Positions 7,975-16,435 of a DNA stretch of 37,686 nt are shown here, piece by piece. The translations under genes and the position numbers were made by a program. Under the pieces are notes generated by a model. That model was not told the DNA's origin, ran no database searches, and saw only the letters and a list, made by a program, of their open reading frames with translations. Source of the DNA: Lacticaseibacillus parakribbianus (lineage in GTDB: Bacteria; Bacillota; Bacilli; Lactobacillales; Lactobacillaceae); contig NZ_JANQBA010000019.1 of the NCBI RefSeq assembly GCF_025490915.1, positions 1 to 37,686 on the forward strand, written 5' to 3'. Positions within the stretch are counted from its first letter, which is position 1. Each line of letters starts with the position of its first letter.

Positions 7975-9171
7975 TCAGATCAGCTGGCGCCGGCGCAGAA
8001 TCAGGGTGCAGCCGGCGTAAAGCAGCAGGCTCCAGGCCAACAGCACCACCACGCCGAAGCCGATGCCGGGAATCGACCAGCTGGTTTCGTGCAAAATCAC
8101 CGAGTTGATCTGGAAGTACGCGGTCGGCAAAAACCGCGCGAGGCCGGCCGGCACCCGCGTCATCACCTGCGGGGCCCCCAGCAGGATGACCACCAGGCTG
8201 GCGACGATGTTGACGGCGAGGTTGCCCGAGTACAGGCTGACCAGAGTGCTGACCATCATGATGAACACCGCGACCGCCAACAGCAGCGCCAGGTACAGCA
8301 GCAGGAACTGACCGATGCCCATGATTGACACGTGCTGACCATCGGCGGAGTAGACGATCGGGTACTGCCAGGAACCGATCTCGAAGCGCTGCGCCGCCGT
8401 CACGTAGGCGATACCGCAGGCCGCCAGGAACAGCGGCACCGTCAGCACCAGGAAGCTGACCATCCGCGCGGTCAAGACGCCGAGCTTGCCCCGCGGGACG
8501 ATGTTCAGGAAGTTGATCGTGCCGCGGCGTTTTTCAACCGTGAAGAGCTGGCCCAGCTGCACGGCAAACACGGCCAGCAAAAGCAGCGGCGACACGTTGT
8601 ACAGGAAGGCGTAGGCGATGTAGTTGTTGGCCGGCGCGTCCTTTTTGGTCGCCGGCACCTCGACCAGCTTGTGCTTGACCAGATACTCGTAGTAGGCGAC
8701 GTCCTTCTTGCGGCCCAGCAGGCTCTTGTCGGTTTTCTTGCCCGGCAGCGCGATGACGACCAGGTCCTTGCCCCGCCCGGCCTGCACCTCGCGCAGCGTG
8801 TAGCGCTCGTAGGCCAGGACCGCCTTTTCCGTCTCCAGCCGCGCCTTGGTCAGGTTGGTGGTGAAGACGTTGTCGAGGTCGGTGTGGGCCAGCTCGATGG
8901 TCTTGAGGTACTCGTGCTGGGCCATGCGCCGCTGCAGCTTGCGAACCGTCGCGGCGTCCGGATTCTTGATCGCCTGCAGCTTAGCCACGTGGGTCAGCAG
9001 CTTGTCGTCGGCGACGTTGTAGGCGTTGTAATTATCGTTGTCGGACTGATCGGCGGTGCTGCGAGCGGTGAAGTAGGTCACCAGAAGCAGCAGCGTGAAG
9101 GCGATCAAGATCACCAGGTTGGTGGTCGCCAGCCAGTTCTTCTTCAGGTCAAAATGGATCTGGTCATGCAT
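7975..9171 (-). CDS. ABC-2 type exporter permease, cassette 1 first permease
   Basis: A 398-residue permease with the same plan as its neighbour: one membrane segment at about residues 16-35, a charged extracytoplasmic loop to about 185, then about six hydrophobic segments to the end. The motif TVEKRRGTINFLNIVPRGKLGVLTARM after the second segment resembles the coupling-helix region of ABC-2 permeases that contacts the ATPase. Its start overlaps the ATPase stop region by 8 bases, and the next gene starts 12 bases after its stop. The pair of permeases probably forms a heterodimer with the ATPase encoded at 9164-9856. Confidence 0.82.
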   Translation of the reverse strand: MHDQIHFDLKKNWLATTNLVILIAFTLLLLVTYFTARSTADQSDNDNYNAYNVADDKLLTHVAKLQAIKNPDAATVRKLQRRMAQHEYLKTIELAHTDLDNVFTTNLTKARLETEKAVLAYERYTLREVQAGRGKDLVVIALPGKKTDKSLLGRKKDVAYYEYLVKHKLVEVPATKKDAPANNYIAYAFLYNVSPLLLLAVFAVQLGQLFTVEKRRGTINFLNIVPRGKLGVLTARMVSFLVLTVPLFLAACGIAYVTAAQRFEIGSWQYPIVYSADGQHVSIMGIGQFLLLYLALLLAVAVFIMMVSTLVSLYSGNLAVNIVASLVVILLGAPQVMTRVPAGLARFLPTAYFQINSVILHETSWSIPGIGFGVVVLLAWSLLLYAGCTLILRRRQLI

Positions 9172-9856
9172 GCACGGCCTCCTGCAGGAAGGTCTCGGTG
9201 TACAAGGCCATCATGTCCTGCCCGGAATTTTCGACGTCGTGGATGTGCTGGTCCTTCAGGAAAAACACCGAGTCCGACACCCGCCCGACGGAGTCCATCT
9301 GGTGCGACGAGACCAAAAGCGTCTTGCCTTCGGCCTTCAACTCGGCAAAAATCTGCTCGAACAGCTGAATCGACGTCGGATCCAGCCCGTTGAGCGGCTC
9401 ATCGATGAACATGGTCTGGGCGTCGGAGACGATGTACATCGCCAAAAGGGCGTGTTGCTTCATGCCCAGACTGAGGTTCTTAATCTTCTTCTTGAAGTAG
9501 GACGCCATGCCCAGCTCGGCCACGGTTTTTTGGACGTCGACCTTGGACTTCCACATCTTCTTCACGTACTCGAGGTGGTCCTTGACGGTCAGGTCGGCGT
9601 ACAGCTGGTTGGAATTTTCCAGGAAAAACAGCTGCTTGAGGTAGGCGGTGCGGTGCTGGTGCAAGTCGACGCCGTTGAGTGCGATGGTCGCCTTGGCGTC
9701 GGGCAAAAGGCCGCACAAGAGGCGCAGCAGCGTGGTCTTGCCGGTGCCGTTGGGGGCGACCAGGCCGATCACCTGACCATCCTGCAGGTCAAAGGCGACG
9801 TTGTCGAGAATCGGCTTGTCGTGAAACGCGAAGGTTAGGTTTTTGACGGTTAGCAT
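9164..9856 (-). CDS. ABC transporter ATP-binding protein, cassette 1
   Basis: A 230-residue ATPase that powers the two following permeases. Walker A is APNGTGKTT (34-42), the signature is a divergent LSLGM (128-132) in place of LSGGQ, and Walker B plus D-loop is MFIDEPLNGLDP (149-160). The switch histidine follows at SSHQM. The Q-loop region reads FFLENSNQLY, with Glu where Gln is usual. Small single-domain ATPases like this pair with ABC-2 permeases. The gene is first in the operon, preceded by an AGAGGATGAG-type ribosome site; its last codons overlap the next gene. Confidence 0.9.
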   Translation of the reverse strand: MLTVKNLTFAFHDKPILDNVAFDLQDGQVIGLVAPNGTGKTTLLRLLCGLLPDAKATIALNGVDLHQHRTAYLKQLFFLENSNQLYADLTVKDHLEYVKKMWKSKVDVQKTVAELGMASYFKKKIKNLSLGMKQHALLAMYIVSDAQTMFIDEPLNGLDPTSIQLFEQIFAELKAEGKTLLVSSHQMDSVGRVSDSVFFLKDQHIHDVENSGQDMMALYTETFLQEAVHA

Positions 9857-9937
9857 GCTCTCATCCTCTGTTCATTTTTTCATCATTTTATCACTAAAGA
9901 CGTGACATCGCTATCAATTTTTCGTTATTTGAGCATT

Positions 9938-9964
9938 AAAAAAACGCCGGGCCGAGGCCCGACG
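9938..9964 (-). terminator. terminator of the fic gene
   Basis: CGCCGGGCC (9945-9953) pairs with GGCCCGACG (9956-9964); on the minus strand seven T follow. Almost identical to the terminator on the other side of fic at 10840-10867. Confidence 0.9.
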
Positions 9965-9968
9965 CACT

Positions 9969-10802
9969 TCACTGGTGGTTGCCTTGATCATCCGCTTCCA
10001 GGCGGCTGTCGCCGGCCGCCGCCTGCCGGTTCGCCTCGGCGAGCTGCAGGGTTGCGATTCGCGCCTGCAGCGTGGCCCGAACATTCGCCACGATAATCGC
10101 CGTGAATGGTGCCGCGTCACCGGTGGTCTGGCTGAGGTGCAGTGCCGCCATGTAGGCATCGCGGCTCGCCCGGTCCGGTTGAATGTTGATGACTGGGTAA
10201 CCGAATTCCGTCAGCGCCAGGTTCATCAAGAGCCGCGCCGTGCGGCCGTTGCCATCGGCGAAGGGGTGGTTGGTAACGAAGCGCCGGTGCAGCTCGGCCG
10301 CGTATTTCACGGGGTGCAGCGTGACCTGGGCGGTGTGGCTCCAGTCAATCAGGTCAGCCATCGCCGCATTAATCGCGAAGGGTTCGGTGTAAGGCGTCTC
10401 CTCAAACCCGCTGGGCCACGCCGCGACGGCGCGGTACCGTCCGGCGTCGGGGTTATCCACCCGCCGCATTGCCAGCCGGTTCAAGTCGCGAACCGTGGTG
10501 GCGGTCAGCAGCTGCGGTCGCGCCGCCAAGTCCATCATGTAGTCATAGGCGCGGTTGAGGTCCATCGCATCGAGAATCTCGGCCACCGGGGCCCCGTGAA
10601 TCGTCATGCCGCGGTTGAGAATTGAGGCCGTCTCGTACTTCGTCAGGGAACTGCCCTCAATCGCGTTCGAGGACCAGACGTGCTCGATTCGCACATCCTC
10701 CTCCAAGGCTCGCACCTCGGCCGCCGCCAGCGGACGAAAGGCCGCCATCTTGGCCTGAAGCGCGGTCAGTTCGGCCAGCGCCTGCACTTCGTCAGTCATC
10801 AT
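9969..10802 (-). CDS. Fic domain protein, class II (AMPylator-type)
   Basis: A 277-residue Fic protein. The catalytic motif is complete: H179-PFAD-GNGR-TAR190, containing the general-base His and the phosphate-binding GNGR loop. Upstream lies S45-N-A-I-E49-G50, which fits the inhibitory-helix signature [S/T]xxxE[G/N]; its N-terminal position makes this a class II, intramolecularly autoinhibited Fic protein. Known relatives transfer AMP to protein hydroxyl groups, often in self-regulation; the target here is unknown. No antitoxin gene is adjacent, as expected for class II. Two consecutive ATG codons lie behind AGGAGGTG; the second (10799) has the better spacing. It follows the rpsF-ssb-rpsR operon but is insulated by that operon's terminator. 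Confidence 0.9.
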   Translation of the reverse strand: MMTDEVQALAELTALQAKMAAFRPLAAAEVRALEEDVRIEHVWSSNAIEGSSLTKYETASILNRGMTIHGAPVAEILDAMDLNRAYDYMMDLAARPQLLTATTVRDLNRLAMRRVDNPDAGRYRAVAAWPSGFEETPYTEPFAINAAMADLIDWSHTAQVTLHPVKYAAELHRRFVTNHPFADGNGRTARLLMNLALTEFGYPVINIQPDRASRDAYMAALHLSQTTGDAAPFTAIIVANVRATLQARIATLQLAEANRQAAAGDSRLEADDQGNHQ

Positions 10803-10839
10803 GTCACCTCCTGATTGGATTATAACAGGCCCGAGCCAT

Positions 10840-10867
10840 AAAAAAAACGCCGGACCGAGGCCCGACG
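10840..10867 (-). terminator. terminator of the rpsF-ssb-rpsR operon
   Basis: CGCCGGACC (10848-10856) pairs with GGCCCGACG (10859-10867), followed on the minus strand by eight T. It differs from the fic terminator at one stem position. Confidence 0.9.
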
Positions 10868-10877
10868 TTTCGCGCGA

Positions 10878-11114
10878 TTAGTCTTCCGCAACGAACGGAA
10901 GCAGGCCCATGATGCGGGCACGCTTGATCGCAACGGTCAGCTTGCGCTGGTTCTTAGCACTGGTGCCGGTCACCCGACGAGGCAAAATCTTGCCGCGTTC
11001 GGATACGAACCGCTCCAGCAGGTTGGTGTCTTTGTAATCGATGTATTCGATGTGGTTAGCGGCGATGAAGTCGACTTTACGACGACGACGGCCACCACGA
11101 CGCTGTTGTGCCAT
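10878..11114 (-). CDS. rpsR: 30S ribosomal protein S18
   Basis: A 78-residue bS18. The basic start [16 protein letters not shown], then [33 protein letters not shown] and the ending [12 protein letters not shown], are diagnostic. S18 pairs with S6 in the central domain of the 30S subunit. I place the start at the ATG at 11114, 8 bases after AAAAGGAG; a GTG three codons upstream lies too close to that ribosome site. It is the last gene of the S6-SSB-S18 operon. Confidence 0.97.
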   Translation of the reverse strand: MAQQRRGGRRRRKVDFIAANHIEYIDYKDTNLLERFVSERGKILPRRVTGTSAKNQRKLTVAIKRARIMGLLPFVAED

Positions 11115-11139
11115 GTGTGTCACTCCTTTTCAAGAATTC

Positions 11140-11712
11140 TTAGAACGGCAAATCATCATCGGAGATATCGATCGACTTGCCGCTATCGGCGAAGGGATCG
11201 CCCGTGTTGGTCGGGGTGCTTGGCGCCGCCGGCCGCGATGGGTTCGTGTTGCCACTGTTGTTGTTCGATGATGAGGCGGGGTTTTGGCCAAAAGCCGGGG
11301 CGGCAGGCTGTTGGGCCTGGTAGCCTTGGTTTTGACCGTAGCCTTGGTTCGAATTGCCCGTTGCGGGTTCGGCCGGCCGCGCTTGGGTGGTCGCCCGGGA
11401 CTCGAGCAAAGCAAAGTTATCAACGACGACTTCGGTGACATAGACCCGCTGGCCTTGATTGTTGTCGTAGTTACGCGTCTGGATGCGGCCTTCAATCCCA
11501 ATCAGCGACCCCTTGCGCGTGAAATTGCTGAGGTTCTCAGCGCTTTTACGCCAGATGACGCAGTTGATGAAGTCGGCCTCGCGCTGACCCTGCTGGTTCG
11601 TGAACTGCCGATCAACGGCAAGTGTGAACGAACCGACGGCGGTACCGCTTTGCGTGTAGCGCAGCTCGATATCGCGGGTCAGGCGACCAGTCAAAGAAAC
11701 GTTGTTGATCAT
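11140..11712 (-). CDS. ssb: single-stranded DNA-binding protein
   Basis: A 190-residue SSB. The OB fold occupies residues 1-105, starting [20 protein letters not shown] with [29 protein letters not shown] in the middle. A flexible linker rich in Gly, Gln, Asn, Pro and Ser follows, and the acidic tail ends SDDDLPF, the docking peptide for replication and repair partners. It binds single-stranded DNA as a tetramer. It lies between rpsF and rpsR with short gaps, the usual Firmicutes arrangement. Confidence 0.97.
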   Translation of the reverse strand: MINNVSLTGRLTRDIELRYTQSGTAVGSFTLAVDRQFTNQQGQREADFINCVIWRKSAENLSNFTRKGSLIGIEGRIQTRNYDNNQGQRVYVTEVVVDNFALLESRATTQARPAEPATGNSNQGYGQNQGYQAQQPAAPAFGQNPASSSNNNSGNTNPSRPAAPSTPTNTGDPFADSGKSIDISDDDLPF

Positions 11713-11749
11713 TCCTTCAGCTCCCCTTCGTAAAAATGTTGGCTATGAA

Positions 11750-12046
11750 TTAGTCTTCGCGAACCACGATCATCTGACGCAGAATATCGCCGGAGATCTT
11801 GGCAAGACGATCGAATTCATCGACAGCCTTCGCATCGTTAGCAGTCAAGTTCACGATGTGGTAGATGCCTTCGTTGTACTTCTTGATTTCATAGGCCAGC
11901 TTACGCTTTTGCCAATCCTTGGAATCAATGATGGTGGCACCATTTTCCTTCAGAATATTGTCAAAACGTTCAACCAGTTGTGCCTTAGCTTCTTCATCCA
12001 TGTCAGGACGAATGATGTAAGTTACTTCATACTTAGTTTCAGCCAT
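11750..12046 (-). CDS. rpsF: 30S ribosomal protein S6
   Basis: A 98-residue bS6, first gene of the operon. The start [23 protein letters not shown], the central [21 protein letters not shown] and the end [21 protein letters not shown] are typical. S6 binds S18 before both enter the 30S subunit. The ATG at 12046 has AAGGAGGTG at good spacing. The leader contains a strong hairpin and may be the site where the S6:S18 complex represses its own mRNA. Confidence 0.97.
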   Translation of the reverse strand: MAETKYEVTYIIRPDMDEEAKAQLVERFDNILKENGATIIDSKDWQKRKLAYEIKKYNEGIYHIVNLTANDAKAVDEFDRLAKISGDILRQMIVVRED

Positions 12047-12073
12047 TTGACGTTCACCTCCTTATGGTCTTTG

Positions 12074-12092
12074 GCCCCTAGTTCCTAGGAGC
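12074..12092 (-). promoter_or_regulatory. hairpin in rpsF leader, candidate S6:S18 autoregulatory site
   Basis: A perfect 8-bp stem (12074-12081 with 12085-12092) with a 3-nt loop lies about 30 bases before the rpsF start; CCGG lies a little upstream. S6:S18-binding leaders with a conserved CCG are known upstream of rpsF in many bacteria. The match to that fold is inferred, not checked. Confidence 0.4.
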
Positions 12093-12133
12093 AAGGAGTA
12101 AGCCGGCCCTAAGGCACATGCTCACAAATTAAA

Positions 12134-12163
12134 AGTGTACCATAAACGGCCCGGCGCCGTAAA
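12134..12163 (-). promoter_or_regulatory. promoter of the rpsF-ssb-rpsR operon
   Basis: On the minus strand TTTACG and TACACT are 18 bases apart, with TG one base before the -10 (extended -10). The start site would lie about 80 bases before rpsF. Confidence 0.6.
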
Positions 12164-12434
12164 GCTAATTCATGAAAACCCAGGCCGCCCGGATTGCCAC
12201 CGCTTCCCGGGTTCGGCTGGGTTGCATCCCAACGCCCGGTTCCGAGTGGCTCGCACCCGCCCGTAGTCCCCCGTGGCAAGCCGCTGGTGCCAACGCGCCG
12301 GCCCCACGCGTCGCCGCCCAAAAGGCGGTGACCTTGGCGACAGCCGAGGCGTCGCGCATGCTGCGGGTTTTGACGACCATCGGTTCTTCCGCCTAGGCGA
12401 CTCAGGCCCCACTTATTGATTACGCAAAACGACT
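12164..12434. other. intergenic region, no gene supported
   Basis: About 270 GC-rich bases between the rpsF promoter and the aldo/keto reductase. Several 70-80-codon frames overlap on both strands, but none has a credible ribosome site or recognisable content. Confidence 0.5.
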
Positions 12435-13406
12435 TCAGTCCCCCGCTGCGAACGCAAAATCCGCCGGGGTTAGCGTTGGCCCGGCCGCCCCCAGCGTGTC
12501 CTCCAGCTGCGCCAGGTTGCGCGGCGCGAACAGCGGCAGGCAGGCGAAGGGCTGAACCGCGAAGAAGCCGAACACCACCTGAGTGATCGTCGCACCGGTG
12601 CGGTGAGCCAGCGCCACCGCCTGCTCGGCTCGGGCGAGGTTGGCCGGCGTCGCGTAGTCGCTGCCGGCCACCGCGGCGGCGCCGCCCTTGGCGAAGTGAT
12701 GGAAAAAGCCGTTGGCCACGCCGGAGTACGGCATCGCCAAAAGCGCCGGCTGGGCCGCGTGGTAGTCGGCCAGCTTCCCGGTCAAGGCGACCAGCGTGTC
12801 GTCGCCACCCGGCGCCTTGTGGGCCACGCCGAGGTTGAACAGCGCCTCGTCGGCGACGAAGCCGCGGTAGCCGCGCGATTCACAGTAGGCCGCGGCTTCG
12901 GCGATGCGGTCGACCTGCCAGTTCGAGCAGCCGTAGTAGCGGATTTTGCCCTCGCGGCGGAAGGTCTCCATCACCTCGATCAGGGCCGCCACCGGCTGGC
13001 CGCGGTCGTCGCGGTGGTAAAAGTACAAATCGACGGCGTCGGTGTGAAGCGCCGTCAGCGACAGCTCCAGGTCGTGGCGCATGGCGGCCGCCGTCATCCG
13101 GCTGCGGTGGATGTCGGCGTCCGGCCGCTGCAGGTCCGGGTGGCCGCCCTTGGTGACCAGCACCACGTCCTGGCGCTTGCCGGAGCGCTGCAGCCAGTCG
13201 CCGACCACCCGCTCGGAGCGGCCGGTTTCGCCCGGCACCCAGTCCGAGTAGACCCGGGCGGTGTCAATCACGTTGCCGCCGAGGTCGAGGTAAGTGTCCA
13301 AAATCCGGTCGGCCGCGGCCCCGGCCCAGGTCAGCCCGGCGCTGGCGGTGCCCAGGCCGATGCTGCTCATAGTCAGTTCGGTATTGGGAATGATGATTTG
13401 CTTCAT
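12435..13406 (-). CDS. aldo/keto reductase
   Basis: A 323-residue NAD(P)H-dependent oxidoreductase with the TIM-barrel AKR fold. The catalytic tetrad is visible: Asp48 and Tyr53 in VIDTARVYSDW, Lys86 in VLVTKGGHP and His131 in DLYFYHRDD. The sequence YYGCSNW (around residue 157) is the standard strand-helix turn of the family. The substrate cannot be told from sequence; relatives reduce sugar aldehydes and other carbonyls. The start is ATG behind AGGAGG. The gene stands alone, downstream of repeat copy C. Confidence 0.9.
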   Translation of the reverse strand: MKQIIIPNTELTMSSIGLGTASAGLTWAGAAADRILDTYLDLGGNVIDTARVYSDWVPGETGRSERVVGDWLQRSGKRQDVVLVTKGGHPDLQRPDADIHRSRMTAAAMRHDLELSLTALHTDAVDLYFYHRDDRGQPVAALIEVMETFRREGKIRYYGCSNWQVDRIAEAAAYCESRGYRGFVADEALFNLGVAHKAPGGDDTLVALTGKLADYHAAQPALLAMPYSGVANGFFHHFAKGGAAAVAGSDYATPANLARAEQAVALAHRTGATITQVVFGFFAVQPFACLPLFAPRNLAQLEDTLGAAGPTLTPADFAFAAGD

Positions 13407-13513
13407 TGGCTCATCCTCCTATGCTTGCAATCGCTCAGATGATAACACATCACTCGCCGCTCGGCACGGATAGTGTCTTTGACTGGCTTAGAAGCTGATT
13501 GTGAATCTCCGGT

Positions 13514-13680
13514 CAACCCGCGCTTCTGCGCTCTGGGTTCGTCGAGCTACGAACCGCAACGCGGGAGCGGCTAGCTCCGCCGCGTCTCTTGGGACCAAGT
13601 TCGGGTCCCAAGCGCCACGGCTAGTCTACCCGTCCCGCTAAAACCGCGCTTCTGCGCTCTGGGTTCGGCTCCGCTCTGGA
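13514..13680 (-). repeat. structured intergenic repeat, copy C
   Basis: Minus-strand copy that begins right after the FemX stop codon (CCAGAGCGG). The core is 13561-13638. The apical stem is a perfect CTTGGGACC/GGTCCCAAG (13588-13596 and 13604-13612). Direct repeats of 26-27 bases, nearly identical, flank the core at 13515-13541 and 13642-13667. Confidence 0.8.
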
Positions 13681-14688
13681 TTACTTGGTGAACTTGTCGT
13701 AGGCTTCCTGGTTCAGCACGTAATCGATTTCGCCGAGGTACTCCAGGACGCCGCGGTCCGGGGCGAAGGGGTGCTTGAAGCGGTACAGGCCATCGGAGTT
13801 GTCCTCGGCCCAGACGCCGCCCATGTCGTAACGCGCGACGCCTTGCTCGGTCGCCCATTTGATCATGTCGTACTGCAGCACGTACGGCACCATCAGGCTG
13901 TTTTGGATGCGCTTAGAGCCGCCGAACACGTGCCAGGTCTTGTCGCCGAAGGTCAAGGCCAACGCGCTGGCCTGAACCTCGCCGTCGTACTTGGCGATGA
14001 AAATCTTGAGGTGACCGGTGCCGCCAAAGGCTTCGGCAATCCGCTCGAAGTAGGCCTGAGGGCGGTAGGTGATGCCGTGGATCTCACTCATGATCTTGTA
14101 GCAATCGAAGAAGTCCGGCACCAAGTCGATTGAATCGCCGGATTCCACGGTCACGCCGGCCTTGATGCCATGGCGAATCTTGGTGCGGGTCTTGCCGGTC
14201 ATCGTCGCCATCACGCCGTCGATGTCCTTGCCGGCCACGTCCAGCACGATGTTGTAGCGCGGCTGGATGGTGTCGTGGTCGCCGGTGAACTGCCGGTTCC
14301 GCAGCACAAAACCGGCCTGTTCGAATTCCTGGTTCAGCTCATCACTGTACAAGACCTCCGGATCCATCCGCAGCAGGAAGACGTTGTGCTCGATCAAGGC
14401 CGGCTTGGCCTCGGCCACCAGCTTTTGGATCAAGGCGACGTCGGTGGGGTCTGCGACCGGCCCCTTGGAGCAGTAGGCGAAGGTGTCGCCGTTGGGGTCT
14501 TTGGTCATCAGAATCGACATCGCCGCGGTGATGGCGCCGCCGTCTTCCAGGTAGACGTACAGCGGCGTCCAGTTGTTTTTGACCTTGCCCCAGTTCACGG
14601 ACTGGGTGACGGAGGTATACGGCGCCTTTTCCACGAAGGCCTCGTAGCGGTCCAGTTCGGCTTGGTCGTTCAGGTTTACGATTGGCAT
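13681..14688 (-). CDS. FemX/MurM-like peptidoglycan branching aminoacyltransferase
   Basis: A 335-residue FemABX-family enzyme with two GNAT-like domains. These enzymes use aminoacyl-tRNA to add amino acids to the stem-peptide side chain of a cell-wall precursor. Family signs are TSVTQSVNWGKVKNNW near the N-terminus, MTGKTRTKIRHGIKAGV in the centre, and GGSKRIQNSLMVPYVLQYDMIKWA with YDMGGVW and RFKHPF at the end. The length equals that of the well-studied Weissella FemX type and lacks the coiled-coil arm of S. aureus FemA. The amino acid added is not deducible. It follows the ATP-grasp gene by 15 bases with its own AAAGGAG, so the two are co-transcribed. Confidence 0.88.
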   Translation of the reverse strand: MPIVNLNDQAELDRYEAFVEKAPYTSVTQSVNWGKVKNNWTPLYVYLEDGGAITAAMSILMTKDPNGDTFAYCSKGPVADPTDVALIQKLVAEAKPALIEHNVFLLRMDPEVLYSDELNQEFEQAGFVLRNRQFTGDHDTIQPRYNIVLDVAGKDIDGVMATMTGKTRTKIRHGIKAGVTVESGDSIDLVPDFFDCYKIMSEIHGITYRPQAYFERIAEAFGGTGHLKIFIAKYDGEVQASALALTFGDKTWHVFGGSKRIQNSLMVPYVLQYDMIKWATEQGVARYDMGGVWAEDNSDGLYRFKHPFAPDRGVLEYLGEIDYVLNQEAYDKFTK

Positions 14689-14703
14689 GTGCAGACTCCT
14701 TTT

Positions 14704-15951
14704 CTAGAAAATCCCGTCTTGTTCGCGCTTGGCCTTTTTCTCGGCGAAGCGCTTGGTGTAGCTGTCGTAGTACTTCTTGACGCGGTGGTTGCGGAAAATG
14801 GACTTGTCGGCGGCGTACTGCAGCGTGTTGGATGCCTTACCGGCCGCGATCAGTTCCTTCATGTGTTCCCGCACGTCCGAATGCTCGACGTTGGCCACGG
14901 CGTCGTCGGCGTTGACCCCCAGCCACAGGTAATCGGCGCGGTTGTAGTCGGTCTCGGTGAACGGCACGTTGAACAGCAACTCCTCCACGGCCGGGATCAC
15001 CAGGTTGGTGCCGCTGGCGGTGGTGTAAAAGGCGGAGCGGCCCTGGCGTGGGTTCAGCTCGATCAGCTTGAACTCCTGATCCCGGGCGTCGAACTTAAGG
15101 TCGAAGTTACCAAAGCCGGAGTAGTGGATGGCCTTCACAAAGTGGATCAGCTTCTGCTCGATTGCCTCGTGGTGCTCGATGAAGGTCGCAACGTAATTGC
15201 CGACCAGGAAGTCGGACGGGTCCTGCAGCAGCTGGCGGCCCATCGTGATCTGCCGCACGTTGTGGTCGCGGTCGGCGTAGAAGTTCACCGTGTACATCGA
15301 ATCGTCGCCGCCGGGGATGAAGTCCTGCAGCAGGATGTTGCCGTCGTAACCGGCCGCGTAGGTGCGTTGAATCATGTCCAGGATGTCTTCTTTGTTCTGG
15401 AACTTGTAGGCCTTGCGCTGCCCCTCAAAGTCCAGGGCAATCTGCTGGGCGGCGTCGGCGGGTTTCATCGCGACCGGAAAATCGATCGCGAGAGCGGCCA
15501 CTTTTTGCTTGTAGTCGTGCTGGTTGACCACCACCGTCGTCGGGTACGGCAGGCCGTTTTGCTCGCACAGGGCGTAGAAGTGGTCCTTGTAGTAAACGTC
15601 GTCGAGCACGGCGAGGTCCGGGTACGGAATCCAGACCACGTCCTTGAGCGCTTCGCGGTTGCGAATGCCCAGCTCGACGTACTCGTCGCCGGCCATGCAC
15701 AGGATCGGCTTGACGCCTGGCACCCCGAACTTCGCGGCGAGGTCCTTGATCGCCTGAACGAAGGTCGCGTCCTCCTTGAGCCCGTCGACGATCGTCACGT
15801 CGCAGATCTGCGAGTCACGGGTCATGATGAGCGGCGCGACGCCGACACAGTGGGTCTTGACGCCGTAAGCCTCGTGGAACGAGCGGGCCATCTGGTAGCC
15901 GTTGACGTCCGTCCCGACCATGATTGGAACAATTTTACTAGTATCGACCAT
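14704..15951 (-). CDS. ATP-grasp carboxylate-amine ligase, possible peptidoglycan cross-bridge ligase
   Basis: A 415-residue ATP-grasp protein. A pre-ATP-grasp domain comes first (MVGTDVNGYQMARSFHEAYG). The nucleotide-binding lysine is in FPVAMKPADAAQQ, the adenine-hinge region is LLQDFIPGGDDSMY, and the Mg-binding acidic pair is in FNFDLKFDARDQ-type sequence and LIELNPRQGRS. The family (predicted ATP-grasp enzymes that include D-aspartate ligases of lactic-acid bacteria) joins a carboxylate to an amine with ATP. Adjacency to a FemX-like gene suggests a role in the side-chain bridge, for example D-Asp addition, but that is inference. A GGGAG lies 9 bases before ATG. An intrinsic terminator lies about 130 bases upstream, so the promoter is likely between 15952 and 16080. 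Confidence 0.78.
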   Translation of the reverse strand: MVDTSKIVPIMVGTDVNGYQMARSFHEAYGVKTHCVGVAPLIMTRDSQICDVTIVDGLKEDATFVQAIKDLAAKFGVPGVKPILCMAGDEYVELGIRNREALKDVVWIPYPDLAVLDDVYYKDHFYALCEQNGLPYPTTVVVNQHDYKQKVAALAIDFPVAMKPADAAQQIALDFEGQRKAYKFQNKEDILDMIQRTYAAGYDGNILLQDFIPGGDDSMYTVNFYADRDHNVRQITMGRQLLQDPSDFLVGNYVATFIEHHEAIEQKLIHFVKAIHYSGFGNFDLKFDARDQEFKLIELNPRQGRSAFYTTASGTNLVIPAVEELLFNVPFTETDYNRADYLWLGVNADDAVANVEHSDVREHMKELIAAGKASNTLQYAADKSIFRNHRVKKYYDSYTKRFAEKKAKREQDGIF

Positions 15952-16079
15952 AATTATAGCTCCCGTATGTTTGGTGTCGGATCAATCGCCTTTTATTATG
16001 CCACAAAAGCCGCCGCCCTGCCGCCTTGCCGGGCCGATTGCCCGGGGCTTTGCGGAAAATTAAGCGAGCGGCAGACGCC

Positions 16080-16109
16080 AAAAAGGCCCCGAGTGTCATC
16101 CCTGGGGCC
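16080..16109 (-). terminator. intrinsic terminator upstream of the ATP-grasp gene
   Basis: Minus strand GGCCCC (16104-16109) and GGGGCC (16085-16090) around a 13-nt loop, followed by TTTTT. What transcript it ends is unclear; it could be a leader attenuator for the ATP-grasp operon or the end of a lost gene. Confidence 0.6.
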
Positions 16110-16399
16110 GAGCAAATCGATTCGAAGAAGCCGAAGGTATCCTTCACCGCAGCCAGCGCCTGCGCCCGTTCCTTCGCGCTGACACGCTCAACGACTCGGC
16201 CGCTCCGTGCCACGAAGTCGTAGCCGAGCAGACCGGTCAAAATGACGTGGCCGTGAATCTGGTGTCCTGTTAGCTCGAATTGAAACGGCGGTCAAATACG
16301 CATGCTGCTGCTAATCGGCAAGCCAACACCCCTCCCCGTTCGGGCATTGTATGCGGCGTCCGACACCCGACCGACCTTTTTGCGTTCGTCTCCGACAAC
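16110..16399. other. intergenic region, possible gene remnant
   Basis: A minus-strand frame from about 16285 to the terminator reads like coding sequence (FELTGHQIHGHV, then LLGYDFVARSGRVVERVSAK) but has no proper start and runs through the terminator. A possible -10 (TACAAT, minus, 16346-16351) and a GGGGAGG site lie upstream of very short frames only. I do not call a gene. Confidence 0.3.
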
Positions 16400-16429
16400 A
16401 AAAAAGGCCCCCGGCGACCGCCGGGAACC
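16400..16429 (-). terminator. terminator of the tRNA-like gene
   Basis: An 11-bp stem (16406-16416 with 16419-16429, two G-U pairs) and six T on the minus strand, only 6 bases past the tRNA 3' end. Confidence 0.88.
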
Positions 16430-16435
16430 CGCATA

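Noticed and set aside
12165-12380. 71-codon minus-strand frame upstream of rpsF
   Set aside because: No ribosome site, unusual composition, several competing frames on both strands.
15940-15951. TATAAT overlapping the ATP-grasp start region as a promoter
   Set aside because: It lies a few bases before the ATG, too close to allow a leader with the ribosome site.
14170-16182. 670-codon plus-strand frame opposite the FemX and ATP-grasp genes
   Set aside because: Antisense shadow of two clearly conserved genes in GC-rich DNA.
15938-16240. 100-codon minus-strand frame upstream of the ATP-grasp gene
   Set aside because: TTG start without ribosome site, reads through an intrinsic terminator and into the next gene; at most a remnant.
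15952-16400. T-box riboswitch upstream of the ATP-grasp operon
   Set aside because: A terminator is present, but I find no T-box sequence or specifier structure.
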